A stretch of 64,000 nt of DNA from CAVVYA01 sp963752345 (GCA_963752345.1 CAVVYA010000017.1:124001-188000), one strand, 5' to 3'; shown: positions 1-8,687, counted from the first letter of the stretch. Numbers and translations are program-made. Notes: a model not told the origin generated them from the sequence alone.

Positions 1-1
1 C

Positions 2-328
2 GTCATGGCCCATGTGCAGCAAGCCGGCAAAGGCGGCTCGCCGCACAGCCACGGCACCTCATGGGCGATTTATGGCAATGCCCGCGGCCATACGAACATG
101 ACGGAGTGGCGTCGCGTCAATCCGGACAGCGAGGATCATGCGGTGCTGGAGCCTGCGGAGCGCTACAGCCTGGGGCCCGGCCAGAGCCGGGCCTACGGGC
201 CCGGCGTCATCCATTCGACGGCTCACCCCGAAACGGCCTGGGTCATGCGCATCACCGGCACCGACCTCGACAAACTGCCGCGATATCACTTCCGGCCTAA
301 GCGCGACAAGATCGTCGAAAGCGTCTGA
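2..328 (+). CDS. Cupin-fold protein, C-terminal part (cut by window edge)
   Basis: The reading frame is open to the first base of the window, so the gene starts upstream and only about 108 residues of its end are seen. The visible part has a metal-site-like 'PHSHGTSWAIYG' stretch, then 'LGPGQSRAYGPGVIHST', the two-histidine-cluster pattern of small cupins such as cysteine dioxygenase-like proteins. The second cluster (GVIHST) would supply another metal ligand. A strong terminator follows 32 bases after the stop, so this is the last gene of its unit. Substrate cannot be assigned; the cupin call is inferred from motif shape only. Confidence 0.55.
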   Translation, partial: VMAHVQQAGKGGSPHSHGTSWAIYGNARGHTNMTEWRRVNPDSEDHAVLEPAERYSLGPGQSRAYGPGVIHSTAHPETAWVMRITGTDLDKLPRYHFRPKRDKIVESV

Positions 329-359
329 TTCGGTAAATTTTTCGAGAGGGCAAAAAATT

Positions 360-398
360 GGCGCCGCGTCCACGCCGACGCGGCGCCATCTTTTTTTT
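360..398 (+). terminator. Rho-independent terminator of the cupin gene
   Basis: An 11-bp perfect GC-rich stem (GGCGCCGCGTC / GACGCGGCGCC) with a 6-base loop is followed by ATC and eight T residues. It sits 32 bases after the stop at 328. Confidence 0.92.
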
Positions 399-725
399 GA
401 CGATTTACGGTCTTCAGTTCAGGCGGAGAACACCAAGCGTTGCTGCAAAAACGGCGGCCCCACTCAATACCAACTCCCACCATGGCACGGACAGATCGAA
501 CAGCATGTGTGCGTCCCTCCAAAGGCCTTCGCGCCCTCTGAACATCAACGCTCAACACGGGAATTTGTTGCGCTCAGCTGCGCTTCGTACGCGGAACAGG
601 GGATGCCGCGCGGCCGTTTACCATAAACCTCGCGCCGGCAGGCCCGGGGATGGAGACGTTGCACCTCGGCGTGAGATTCGGCGTGGTGCGACGATGTTCA
701 CGTAAACAGGGAAGGACCTCTCGAC
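399..725. other. Gene-free stretch before the Gln-rich gene
   Basis: I see no convincing gene here on either strand. The only element found is the EcfG-type promoter at 593-618; the 107 bases from its -10 to the start codon at 726 would be a long leader, with a Shine-Dalgarno-like GGAAGGA at about 710-716. Confidence 0.6.
593..618 (+). promoter_or_regulatory. EcfG-type (general stress sigma factor) promoter
   Basis: GGAAC (593-597), a 17-base spacer and CGTT (615-618) match the alphaproteobacterial EcfG consensus GGAAC-N16/17-CGTT exactly. It points at the Gln-rich gene starting at 726. The match is seen; stress control is inferred. Confidence 0.65.
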
Positions 726-1013
726 ATGGCGAACAATCCGCAAAATCCGCAGCAGGGCCAGCAGAATCAGCAGGGCCAGCAGAATCAGCAAGGCCAGCAG
801 GGCCAAGGCAAGCCAAATCAGCAAGGCCAGCAAGGCCAGCAAGGCCAGCAGGGCCAGGGCAAGCCGGGCCAGCAGCAGCAACAGCCCAATCAGCAGGGCA
901 ACCCGAAGCAGCAGCAGGGCGACCAGCAGCAGAATCGTCAGCAGCAGCAGGAAGGTGGCAACCGCCAGCAGGAGTCCGATCCGCGCCAGCAGAAACAGAA
1001 TCTCGACAAGTGA
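726..1013 (+). CDS. Gln/Gly/Asn-rich low-complexity hydrophilic protein
   Basis: A 95-residue protein made almost only of Q, G, N, P, K and a few acidic or Arg residues; I count 45 glutamines. It is built from repeats such as GQQNQQ, GQQGQQ and GQGKP, with a more charged end 'DPRQQKQNLDK'. It has no signal peptide, membrane segment or known domain and should be disordered. A Shine-Dalgarno GGAAGGA lies about 9 bases before the ATG, and an exact EcfG-type promoter lies upstream. Hydrophilic Gln/Gly-rich proteins of this kind are often stress-induced, so a protective hydrophilin-like role is possible but unproven. The coding DNA is itself a run of short imperfect repeats (about 750-900), so copy number may be unstable. 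Confidence 0.7.
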   Translation: MANNPQNPQQGQQNQQGQQNQQGQQGQGKPNQQGQQGQQGQQGQGKPGQQQQQPNQQGNPKQQQGDQQQNRQQQQEGGNRQQESDPRQQKQNLDK

Positions 1014-1031
1014 AGCGACGGCCGAACGCTC

Positions 1032-1129
1032 GAGCGTTTTCCGCCGAAGTGGAAACCGGTTCGGCGTAGAAACGCGACTTAATCAAGACTCGGGAACATG
1101 GTCCGATTCCATAGGAGCGGATCATGTTC
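1032..1129 (+). repeat. Dispersed intergenic palindromic repeat, copy 1
   Basis: The segment starts GAGCGTTTTC, carries GTGGAAACCGGTTCGGCGT, and ends in an imperfect palindrome (GAACATGGTCCG at 1094-1105, CGGATCATGTTC at 1118-1129). A related segment lies in opposite orientation at 20891-20983. Elements with this core are common between genes in rhizobia and relatives. It lies between the Gln-rich gene and the terminator at 1167. Confidence 0.75.
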
Positions 1130-1166
1130 TCGAAGCCTCTGGCGACCTCCGCCGAGGACGCAAAAT

Positions 1167-1201
1167 AAAAACCCAGCTCTCTTACGGAGAGCTGGGGTTT
1201 T
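1167..1201. terminator. Bidirectional terminator
   Basis: The stem AAAACCCAGCTCT / AGAGCTGGGGTTTT has a 7-base loop and T-runs in both directions. On the minus strand it lies 18 bases after the stop of the H1-like gene at 1219, which supports that stop as the real end. On the plus strand it would end Gln-rich gene transcripts. Confidence 0.85.
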
Positions 1202-1218
1202 GTGCGCCGCCGGCCGCC

Positions 1219-1854
1219 TCAGAACTCCAAACCGACCCGCTCGAGCAGTTTCGCGACAGCGCTTTTTCCCCGGCTTCGACGCGCCGGAGCTTTGCGCGCA
1301 CCCGTGGGATTCGCTGCTTTCCGGCCTGCACTCGGTTTGCGTGCGCTCGTCTTGCGGCTCGCGGTTTTGCGCGTGCCCGCCGCGCGCGATGCCGTCTTAC
1401 GTTCCGCTTTGCCGCGCGACGCGCTCTTGCTTGCGCCGGCGTTACGCGCCGATGCCGCGCGGCTCGCGGTCTTGCGGCCGCTGCTTCGTGCCGCGTCTGC
1501 GGGGTCTTGCGTCCGGTGGTCGTGCGCGCAGTGGTTTTACGTGCTGGCGTCTTGCGCGCGGGCGGCCCGGCGCGTGGCCGCCGCCTTGCGTCCGCCTGCC
1601 GCGCGCTTGGTCTTCGACCGTGCGGCCGACGCGCGCCCGCCAACCTTGCCGCCCTTGCGGGCGGAGACGGTGGTATCGGGCTTGCCCCGGCCGGAGCCAC
1701 TCTTGTTACCGCCGCCGCTCTCTTTGTTTACGGTGGCCCAAGCGCGCCGTTCGGCCTCGTTCTTCGAGAGGCCGCGCTTTTCATAGCCTTCTTCGATGTG
1801 CTCGGCTTTGCGCTTTTGTTTGTCGGTGTAACTCGATTTATCCCCGCGCGGCAT
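1219..1854 (-). CDS. Basic protein with small conserved N-domain and histone-H1-like Lys/Arg/Ala tail (two frame breaks)
   Basis: The N-terminus (MPRGDKSSYTDKQKRKAEHI, then EEGYEKRGLSKNEAERRAWATV) is a conserved small domain often labelled plasmid stabilization protein. After SGSGRG it becomes a long basic tail with repeated RKT-A/S-R units (GRKAAATRRAA, ARKTPARKTTA, GRKTASRAASARN, TRKTASRKTSARKP), like bacterial histone-H1-like proteins. Read without correction the frame stops at 1537. However, the next frame continues the same composition from about 1560 to 1505, and the first frame then resumes to a natural end, AVAKLLERVGLEF, at 1219, right before a terminator. I infer two compensating indels near 1560 and 1503, giving about 211 residues. 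Shine-Dalgarno AAGGAGAT precedes the ATG. It lies 27 bases after the DUF3309 gene, so it probably shares that EcfG-type promoter. DNA binding is inferred from composition. Confidence 0.75.
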
Positions 1855-1881
1855 GAAACATCTCCTTCGTTCCTGTAGACG

Positions 1882-2037
1882 TCAGATACGGCCGGTGGCG
1901 AGGAGGACCACGAGAATGACCAGAAGAACGAGAGTCAAACCGCTCGGTCCGTAACCCCAGCCGCGGCTATAGGGCCAGGTGGGCAACGCGCCCAGCAGCA
2001 GGAGAATCAGAATGATCAGCAGGATCGTGCTCAACAT
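1882..2037 (-). CDS. DUF3309-family small membrane peptide
   Basis: A 51-residue peptide starting MLSTILLIILILLLLGALP, then TWPYSRGWGYGPSG, then a second hydrophobic helix (LTLVLLVILVVLLATG) ending RI. The two short membrane helices around a W-P-x-S-R-x-W-G-Y-G-P-S-G turn are the hallmark of DUF3309, whose function is unknown. An AGGGG Shine-Dalgarno lies about 8 bases before the ATG. An exact EcfG-type promoter on this strand lies about 85 bases upstream. It is followed at 27 bases by the H1-like gene. Confidence 0.88.
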   Translation of the reverse strand: MLSTILLIILILLLLGALPTWPYSRGWGYGPSGLTLVLLVILVVLLATGRI

Positions 2038-2121
2038 AAACAGCCCCTATGGCAGTTGAACGGGCGTAGCGTCGTTGCGCAGCACTTTGCGCGCCGCCTG
2101 GCAATTCCAGACTTTAGCGTA

Positions 2122-2147
2122 AACGTGCCTCGTGGAAGGCGGGTTCC
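2122..2147 (-). promoter_or_regulatory. EcfG-type promoter for the DUF3309/H1-like operon
   Basis: On the minus strand GGAAC (2147-2143), 17 bases, then CGTT (2125-2122): an exact EcfG consensus match, facing the DUF3309 start at 2037 and divergent from the plus-strand site at 2195. Confidence 0.68.
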
Positions 2148-2194
2148 CCCTAGGTTCCCCCGGCGCTTTGACGACTCGCACGCGTAACAATTTC

Positions 2195-2219
2195 GGAACC
2201 AGCATATGAGCGCTTAGTT
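2195..2219 (+). promoter_or_regulatory. EcfG-type promoter for the PRC-barrel gene (near-consensus)
   Basis: GGAAC (2195-2199), 16 bases, AGTT (2216-2219): one mismatch from GGAAC-N16/17-CGTT. It lies about 63 bases before the PRC-barrel start. Confidence 0.55.
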
Positions 2220-2282
2220 AGGTAAGCAGACACGGCGCTGCGGAAGTGCCGGTTACGACATCACAACGCAAGGAGACAGCAG

Positions 2283-2651
2283 ATGTCCGACATGGACAAA
2301 ATGACGACCGGTAATCTCATCAATGCCGAAAAAGTCCACGGCACCGATGTTTACAATACGGCCGGCGAGAAGCTCGGTACCATCGAGGATCTCGTCTTGG
2401 ACAAGATCAACGGCTGCGTGCAGTATGCCGTGCTGTCGTTCGGTGGCTTTCTCGGGCTTGGCGACAAGCACTATCCACTGCCGTGGTCGGCGTTGAAGTA
2501 CGACACGCGCCAGGGTGGCTACATCGTCAACCTGAGCAAAGAGCAGCTCGAAAACGCGCCATCGATCGAAGCCGACGAGCAGATCGACTGGACGCCGGAC
2601 TATGGCCGCCGGGTCGATTCCTTCTACAACGTCTCGCGCGGTTGGCAATAA
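2283..2651 (+). CDS. PRC-barrel domain protein
   Basis: A 122-residue soluble protein. Residues about 10-85 (NLINAEKVHGTDVYNTAGEK, LGTIEDLVLDKINGCVQYAV, FLGLGDKHYPLPWSALKYD) form a PRC-barrel, the small beta-barrel found in photosynthetic reaction centre H subunits and RimM. Stand-alone members are common in alphaproteobacteria and often belong to the general stress response. The end is acidic then aromatic (QIDWTPDYGRRVDSFYNVSRGWQ region). Shine-Dalgarno AAGGAGA lies 7 bases before the ATG. A terminator follows, so it is monocistronic. Its partner or ligand is unknown. Confidence 0.88.
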   Translation: MSDMDKMTTGNLINAEKVHGTDVYNTAGEKLGTIEDLVLDKINGCVQYAVLSFGGFLGLGDKHYPLPWSALKYDTRQGGYIVNLSKEQLENAPSIEADEQIDWTPDYGRRVDSFYNVSRGWQ

Positions 2652-2698
2652 GCCGCTCTAGTCCTTAATAACCCGGCGCTCATCTTGCCGGCATCGAG

Positions 2699-2735
2699 AA
2701 AGCCAGGGGGCCCGCGGTCGCCCTGGCTTTTTCTT
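2699..2735 (+). terminator. Rho-independent terminator after the PRC-barrel gene
   Basis: Stem AAAGCCAGGG / CCCTGGCTTT with a 12-base loop, followed by TTTTTCTT. Confidence 0.88.
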
Positions 2736-2862
2736 GTCCGCCACATCTGCCTCCGCGGCACGCGACGGGCCGATCCACGCTGGTTGTGGCGCGTACTTCC
2801 CCATGTTACCGTTTGACGGCTGCATGCGATGCGGCCGAGGGACACACGACCTGGAGACAGCC

Positions 2863-3882
2863 ATGACGAAGCTGCACGTTCTTGCCATAGCCGTATCGAT
2901 GATGGCTTTGGCCGCACCGGTCAGCGCCGGTCCCACGCTCGATGCCGTCAAACAGCGCGGCGAAATCACCTGTGGGGTCAACACCGCGATTGCCGGATTC
3001 GCGGCGCCGGATTCGCGCGGCGAATGGAAGGGCATCGATGTGGATGTGTGCCGCGCGGCGGCGGCCGCCTTGTTCGGGGATGCGGGCAAAGTGAAATTCG
3101 TCGGCCTGACGGCGGCCCAGCGCTTCACGGCGCTGCAATCCGGCGAAGTCGACATCCTGTCGCGTAACACGACCGCAACCCTGTCGCGCGACACCTCGCT
3201 CGGTCTCAATGTGGCTGGGATCAACTACTACGACGGCCAGGGATTTCTGGTGTCCAAGAAGGCCGCCGTGAAGAGCGTCAAGGAACTCAATGGCGCGACC
3301 ATTTGCGTCCAGCAAGGCACCACCACCGAGCTCAACATGGCCGATTATTTCCGCGCCAACAAACTCGATTACAAGCCGGTGGTGATCGAGAAGCTCGAAG
3401 AGGTGATCGCGGCGTTCTTTGCCGGCCGATGCGATGCCTTCACCGCCGATGCGTCCAACCTCGCTGCGACCCGCTCGACCAACGCTCAGAATCCCGACGA
3501 CTTCATGATCCTACCCGAAATCATTTCGAAGGAGCCGCTCGGCCCCATGGTGCGTCACGGCGACGACCAGTGGTTCGATCTCGTCAAATGGTCCTTCATT
3601 GCCATGATCGAGGCCGAGGAATATGGCGTCACCTCGAAGAATGTCGACGAGATGCTGAAGAGTCCCAATCCGGGCATCCAGCGCCTGCTCGGCGTCACGC
3701 CGGGCATGGGTAAGGCCTTGGGCGTTGATGAAAAGTGGGCCTACAACATCGTCAAGCAGGTCGGCAATTATGGCGAAAGCTTCGAGCGCAACATCGGTGC
3801 CGGCAGCCCGCTCAAGCTGGAACGCGGCTTGAACGCGCTGTGGACCGAGGGCGGCTTGATGTACGCATGGCCGGTGCGCTAA
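2863..3882 (+). CDS. aapJ: General L-amino-acid ABC transporter, periplasmic binding protein
   Basis: A 339-residue precursor with a clear signal peptide (MTKLHVLAIAVSMMALAAPVSA, cleavage probably after SAG or SA). The mature part starts PTLDAVKQRGEITCGVNTAI and has the type-3 solute-binding fold seen in AapJ/BztA, with typical stretches VVIEKLEEVIAAFFAGRCDA and EDSP-like end motifs (GLMYAWPVR). It captures a broad range of L-amino acids and delivers them to AapQM. The ATG at 2863 is chosen because it starts the signal peptide and follows GGAGA; upstream codons in frame lack such a signal. It heads the aapJQMP operon, 22 bases before aapQ. Confidence 0.93.
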   Translation: MTKLHVLAIAVSMMALAAPVSAGPTLDAVKQRGEITCGVNTAIAGFAAPDSRGEWKGIDVDVCRAAAAALFGDAGKVKFVGLTAAQRFTALQSGEVDILSRNTTATLSRDTSLGLNVAGINYYDGQGFLVSKKAAVKSVKELNGATICVQQGTTTELNMADYFRANKLDYKPVVIEKLEEVIAAFFAGRCDAFTADASNLAATRSTNAQNPDDFMILPEIISKEPLGPMVRHGDDQWFDLVKWSFIAMIEAEEYGVTSKNVDEMLKSPNPGIQRLLGVTPGMGKALGVDEKWAYNIVKQVGNYGESFERNIGAGSPLKLERGLNALWTEGGLMYAWPVR

Positions 3883-3904
3883 GCGCAATAGGGCGCTGGC
3901 CATC

Positions 3905-5102
3905 ATGGCGGACCGCGCCCAGCCCGCGTCGCCGATCCTGCCGCCGCGACGCGGCTTGTCATGGACCGACCCGCGGGTGCGCGCGGCGATCTATCAAGTT
4001 CTCGCGCTGGCGGCGGTCGCTGGCCTCATTTGGTATCTCGCATCGAACACCCTGGCCAATCTGGCGGCGCGCAACATCGCCACCGGCTTCGACTTTCTCA
4101 ATCGCCAGGCGGGATTCGCCATCGGCGAACGCCTCATCCCCTACGAATCCTCGGATACCTATCTCAGGGCCCTGATCGTTGGCTTGCTCAACACCCTGCG
4201 GGTGGCGGTCGCCGGCATCGTCCTCGCGACCGTTCTCGGCACCGTCGTCGGCATCGCCCGGCTGTCGTCAAACTGGCTGGTGGCGAAACTGTCGGCCGGC
4301 TACGTGGAAATCTTCCGCAACCTGCCGCTGCTGCTGCAACTGTTCTTCTGGTATGCCCTGATCACCGAGACGTTGCCGGGCCCGCGCGAAGCGCTGCGCT
4401 TGGCGCCGGGAATCTTCGCCTCGAATCGCGGCGTCAAGATCCCGGTGCCAACCGACTCGGCCGCCTATGATTGGGCGGCGGGCGGGTTCGCCCTCGCGCT
4501 CATCGTTGCCGCGGTGCTGCGCGTCTGGTCGCGCCGGCGGCGCGAGGCGGGACGCGGCTATGTGCCGACCGGCTGGCTATCGCTAGCGGTTCTGATCGTT
4601 CTTCCGCTTCTTGGTTGGCTGGTCAGCGGCAGCGCCCTGGCGTGGGACGTGCCCCGGCTGCAAGGCTTCAATTTCGTCGGCGGCGCGACACTGTCGCCCG
4701 AATTCACCGCCTTGCTTCTCGGATTGGTCATCTATACCGCGGCGTTCATCGCCGAGATCGTGCGCAGCGGCATTCTCGCGGTGTCGCGCGGCCAGCGCGA
4801 GGCGGCGCAGGCGCTTGCGCTTGAACGAGCGTCAGACCATGAGCCTCGTGGTGCTGCCCCAGGCGCTGCGCATCATCGTGCCGCCGTTGACCAGCCAGTA
4901 TCTGGCTATCACCAAGAATTCGTCGCTCGCCGTGGCGATCGGTTATCCCGACCTGGTGTCCGTCGCCGGCACGACGCTCAACCAGACCGGCCAGGCCATT
5001 GAAGGCGTCGCCATCATCATGCTGGTCTTCCTGACCATCTCGCTTTCCATCGCGCTGTTCATGAATTGGTACAACAAGCGCATTGCCCTGGTGGAGCGCT
5101 GA
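3905..5102 (+). CDS. aapQ: Amino-acid ABC transporter permease AapQ (one frame break)
   Basis: An inner-membrane permease of the HisM/GlnP type, about 398 residues once corrected. The N-terminal part has a membrane helix near 30-48, the permease core LRALIVGLLNTLRVAVAGIV, the EIFRNLPLLLQLFFWY stretch and a long extra loop typical of AapQ. The coupling loop EAAQAL breaks at about 4816: removing one C gives EAAQALGLNERQT, after which LVVLPQALRIIVPPLTSQYL and the last helices follow in the next frame. No other damage is seen, so I treat the break as a sequence error. One base separates its stop from the aapM start. It pairs with AapM to form the membrane channel. Confidence 0.88.
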
Positions 5103-5103
5103 C

Positions 5104-6189
5104 ATGAGCATGGCCAGCGCCGCTGTCCGGCCGCGCCGCACCGCCCCGCTCGGCTGGCTGCACGCCAACCTGTTCAGTTCGCCGCTCAACGCCGTCGCGA
5201 CCGTCCTGATCGTCTGGCTTGCGCTGATGATCGTGCCGGCCCTGATCGACTGGGCCGTGCTCGATGCCGTGATCGAAGGTACGGACCGGCAGTCTTGCCG
5301 TGCCGCGGGCAGCGGCGCCTGCTGGGCCTTCATCGCCGACAAGCACCGCCTGATCCTGTTCGGCCTCTATCCCTATGACGAACAATGGCGTCCCCTGATC
5401 GTCGTGGCGCTGTTCATCGCCCTCATGCTGGTGAGCGCCAACCGGCGTTTCTGGAGCCTGTGGCTGGCGCCGATCTGGCTCGTCGGGCTCGCCGCGATCG
5501 CCCTGCTGATGTGGGGTGGCCTGTTCGGTCTGAGCTATGTTCCGACCGAACGCTGGGGTGGGCTGCCGCTGACCCTGATCCTCGCCTTTTTCGCCATCGC
5601 GGTCGGCTTTCCGTTGGGCACGCTGCTGGCATTGGGCCGGCGCTCGACGATGCCGGCCATCCGCGTGCTGTGCGCGACCTACATCGAGCTCGTGCGCGGC
5701 GTGCCGCTGGTCTCGCTGCTGTTCATGGCCTCGGTCATGCTGCCGCTGCTGTTGCCCGAGGGCTTGACCATCGACAAGCTGCTGCGCGCTCAGATCGCGC
5801 TCATCATTTACACGGCGGCCTATCTGGCCGAGGTCGTGCGCGGCGGCCTGCAGTCGATTCCGCGCGGCCAATACGAAGCCGCCGAAGCGCTCGGATTGGG
5901 CTATTGGCGTGAGATGGGATTCGTCATCCTGCCCCAGGCATTGCGTGCCGTGATCCCGCCCTTCGTCAACACAACCATCTCCGTGTTCAAGGATACCTCG
6001 CTGGTGGTCATCATCGGCCTCTATGACCTGATGAACGCCGCCAAGGTCGCCGTCGTCGATACCGCCTGGCGCGGCAGCTCTATCGAGGCCTACGTCTTCG
6101 TCGCGGCGATCTATTTCGTATTCTGCTACTTCATGTCGCAGTACAGCCAGTCGCTCGAGAGGCATCTGGCCAAGGGTCAAGCCGGTTAG
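5104..6189 (+). CDS. aapM: Amino-acid ABC transporter permease AapM
   Basis: A 361-residue inner-membrane permease, the second half of the AapQM channel. Several hydrophobic helices precede the conserved permease block (MPAIRVLCATYIELVRGVPL) and the EAA loop (QYEAAEALGLGYWREMGFVI, LPQALRAVIPPFVNTTISVF). The ATG at 5104 follows the aapQ stop by one base; an in-frame ATG 21 bases earlier lies inside aapQ and is less likely. Length and helix order match AapM. Confidence 0.93.
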   Translation: MSMASAAVRPRRTAPLGWLHANLFSSPLNAVATVLIVWLALMIVPALIDWAVLDAVIEGTDRQSCRAAGSGACWAFIADKHRLILFGLYPYDEQWRPLIVVALFIALMLVSANRRFWSLWLAPIWLVGLAAIALLMWGGLFGLSYVPTERWGGLPLTLILAFFAIAVGFPLGTLLALGRRSTMPAIRVLCATYIELVRGVPLVSLLFMASVMLPLLLPEGLTIDKLLRAQIALIIYTAAYLAEVVRGGLQSIPRGQYEAAEALGLGYWREMGFVILPQALRAVIPPFVNTTISVFKDTSLVVIIGLYDLMNAAKVAVVDTAWRGSSIEAYVFVAAIYFVFCYFMSQYSQSLERHLAKGQAG

Positions 6190-6210
6190 GGCGCGGGGAA
6201 ACGTGGCATC

Positions 6211-6969
6211 ATGACAACCGGCGCGGCCGACACCCCGATCATCGAATTCGATCACGTCAGCAAGTGGTATGGCGATTTCCAGGTGCTGCGCGACATCGAC
6301 CTGACGGTGGCCAAGGGCGAACGCATTGTCATCTGCGGGCCGTCGGGCTCCGGCAAGTCGACCCTGATCCGCTGCATCAATCGCCTGGAGGAACATCAGG
6401 CCGGCCGCATCATCGTCGACGGGGTGGAACTCACGAGCGATCTGCGCAACATCGAAGCGGTGCGCCGAGAGGTCGGCATCGTGTTTCAGCAATTCAATTT
6501 GTTTCCCCACCTGACGGTGATGGAGAACCTCACCTTGGCGCCGATCTGGGTGCGCAAGATGCCGCGCCTCGAGGCCGAGGCGCTCGCCATGCGCTACCTG
6601 GAGCGGGTCTATATCCCTGAGCAAGCCGGCAAGTATCCCGGTCAGCTCTCGGGTGGCCAGCAGCAGCGCGTGGCGATCGCCCGGGCGTTGTGCATGAGTC
6701 CCAAGATCATGCTGTTCGACGAGCCGACCTCGGCGCTCGATCCCGAGATGGTCAAGGAGGTCTTGGACGTCATGGTGTCCCTGGCCGAGGAGTCGGGCGT
6801 GACGATGCTGTGCGTCACCCACGAAATGGGGTTTGCGCGCCGGGTGGCGGACCGGATCATCTTCATGGATCGCGGCGAGATCGTCGAACAAAGCCCGCCC
6901 GAGGCGTTTTTTACCAATCCGATCAACGAGCGGACCCGGGCATTCCTCAGTAATATTCTTTCTTATTGA
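6211..6969 (+). CDS. aapP: Amino-acid ABC transporter ATP-binding protein AapP
   Basis: A 252-residue ATPase that powers AapQM. Walker A GPSGSGKST lies near residue 48, the Q-loop is VFQQFNLFPH, the signature LSGGQQQRVAIARAL, Walker B IMLFDEPTSALDPE, and the H-loop CVTHEMGFARRVADRI; all are intact. It lies 21 bases after aapM and ends the operon. No clear terminator follows; the next 200 bases hold no gene I can support. Confidence 0.95.
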   Translation: MTTGAADTPIIEFDHVSKWYGDFQVLRDIDLTVAKGERIVICGPSGSGKSTLIRCINRLEEHQAGRIIVDGVELTSDLRNIEAVRREVGIVFQQFNLFPHLTVMENLTLAPIWVRKMPRLEAEALAMRYLERVYIPEQAGKYPGQLSGGQQQRVAIARALCMSPKIMLFDEPTSALDPEMVKEVLDVMVSLAEESGVTMLCVTHEMGFARRVADRIIFMDRGEIVEQSPPEAFFTNPINERTRAFLSNILSY

Positions 6970-7167
6970 CACTCAACGGACTGTTGCCGCTCTGCCATAG
7001 CCCGGTTTTTTCTCAACCATTTTAAATGTTTGTGCACGTTGGGCGTGTAGTTAATGATTGCCGGCAACCGGCGGGCTTGGCATAAATCAATGAAACCGGG
7101 CGGGGACCGGGCCGAGCCTGACGCAAGGGGACGGCTTTTTCGCCATAACAAAGCCGAGCGCAAGAGC

Positions 7168-8533
7168 ATGGATACAAAATTTAAGCAGATACACCGGTTG
7201 GCATTTGCCGTCGCGGGGGTTTTGGCGTCTGCCATGGTGGCGCTACCGGCTGCCGCGGACAGGCCAAATCTGACCCCGCGCGAGGATTACGAGACGCCGC
7301 CGCGTCCGCCGGCTTCCGTGCCGGAGCGTGCATCCGAGAGCATGGAGCCGACCGGCGCGCGCGTCGGCAGCTTCATTGTGTTCCCGAGCGCGGAACTGTC
7401 GACGGCCTACGATTTCGAACGTTTTCGCCAGTTCGCGCAACGAGCAAAGCGACATTATTTTCAGCCTGGTTCCCGCGATCCGGGCGCAGACCGATCTGGC
7501 TGCCCCGGTGCGCCTCAACTTCGATGCGGTCGGCGCGGTCAACCGCTATATGGACAACACTTCCGAGAATACCGAGGGCTACCTATTGTCGCACGACGGC
7601 AGCTGGGAAATCCCGGCCCTCGGCGAAGCATCCTTCATGAAATGGGGATTGGCCAATTCCCGCGACTGGCAGGAGCGGGGTTCGCCGGACGACGTGACCA
7701 GCGGCGCCGCGGAGCCCACCATTTTCCATACGACGCTCGGCTATCTCGGATTCCAGTATAAGCCGGGCCCGCTCAGCATCTCGCCGCGGGTATCGGCGCG
7801 CTATGTCGATGTCGACGATGTGCGGGCCGTGAACGGTGTCAACATCAACAACGATGACCGCGACCGGTGGATCTACCGCGAAGGCGTGCGCGTCGGCTAT
7901 GAACTCGTCCGCGGCTACGAAGCCTATGTGCGCGGCACCTTGAATCAGCGCCGTTACGAAAATACGCCCGACGACGCGGGATTCAGTCGCGATTCGAATG
8001 GCTGGGAAGCCGTGGCCGGCGCCAAGATCGGCCTCACCGAAATCACCAATTTCGACGTCTATGCCGGCTATCTCAGCCAGTCCTACGACGATCCACGGCT
8101 GTCCAATGTGGAAGGGGTCGGATTCGGCGGCCAATTGAACTGGTCGCCGCGCCGCGAATGGCAGTTTGCAGGCTCGGTGACGCGGACCGTCGAGGAGACG
8201 ATCGTCACCAATTTCTCCGGCTATTTGGCCACCACCTACGCGGTGAGCGCGGCTTATCAGCTGATGCCGGCCCTGCGGTTCGACGCCCGGCTGAGCTACG
8301 GCGTCTTCGATTTCGAGCCGATCGGCGGCTCAACCGCCTCGCGTGAGGATGAACTGCTGATGGCGCAAATCGGCGTGCGTTACTACCTTACCCCCAACTA
8401 CTACGTCCGGGGATCCCTGGTGCAATCGGCCTATTCGAGCAATGTCGCGAATTCGGATTACGACCGCAGCGTCGTCTTCCTGACCCTCGGCGCCCAGGTA
8501 CTAGGCGCCGCAGGGGGCACGACGCCACCATAA
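7168..8533 (+). CDS. Outer-membrane beta-barrel protein (BBP2-like) linked to exopolysaccharide genes (one frame break)
   Basis: About 454 residues after correction. A signal peptide (MDTKFKQIHRLAFAVAGVLA to AAADR) is followed by a Pro-rich linker and a long run of alternating-residue strands ending in an aromatic-rich, beta-barrel-like region, as in the putative beta-barrel porin 2 family (PF10082). Members often sit in alphaproteobacterial exopolysaccharide clusters, where they may help export or anchor polymer. The frame breaks near 7416: removing one base turns AYDFERFRQF into AYDFNVFASSRNEQSDIIF, which continues cleanly to the stop. The ATG at 7168 is chosen for the signal peptide. A strong terminator follows at 8541. 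Confidence 0.78.
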
Positions 8534-8540
8534 GTTCTTG

Positions 8541-8569
8541 AAGCGCGGCGATTTGCCGCGCTTTTTTTT
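8541..8569 (+). terminator. Rho-independent terminator after the barrel gene
   Basis: Perfect stem AAGCGCGGC / GCCGCGCTT with a 5-base loop and a run of T residues, 8 bases after the stop. Confidence 0.92.
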
Positions 8570-8687
8570 GTGCCTGCCGGCACGGCCACGCTCGTCCTGC
8601 ATGTTCAGACCCGTGTCCGAGGCGTCATATTTCGGTCACACCTTACCGAAACAGGCGGTTCCTTTGGGGATAGCCTCACCTCGTTGT

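Noticed and set aside
750..900. Short repeats that might look like a CRISPR or minisatellite
   Set aside because: The repeats are codon-phased, imperfect and have no unique spacers; they encode the Gln/Gly repeats.
574..1125. Ala/Gly/Pro-rich frame opposite the Gln-rich gene
   Set aside because: Its repeats are the mirror of the CAG-type repeats; the plus-strand gene has the ribosome site and promoter.
2780..2810. Sigma-54-like promoter (TGGCGCG...TTCC) before aapJ
   Set aside because: The -12 part reads TTCC instead of TTGC; too weak to report.
5059..6972. Very long open frame opposite aapM and aapP
   Set aside because: It lies antisense to two intact conserved genes; long antisense frames are usual in GC-rich DNA and the protein has no recognisable features.
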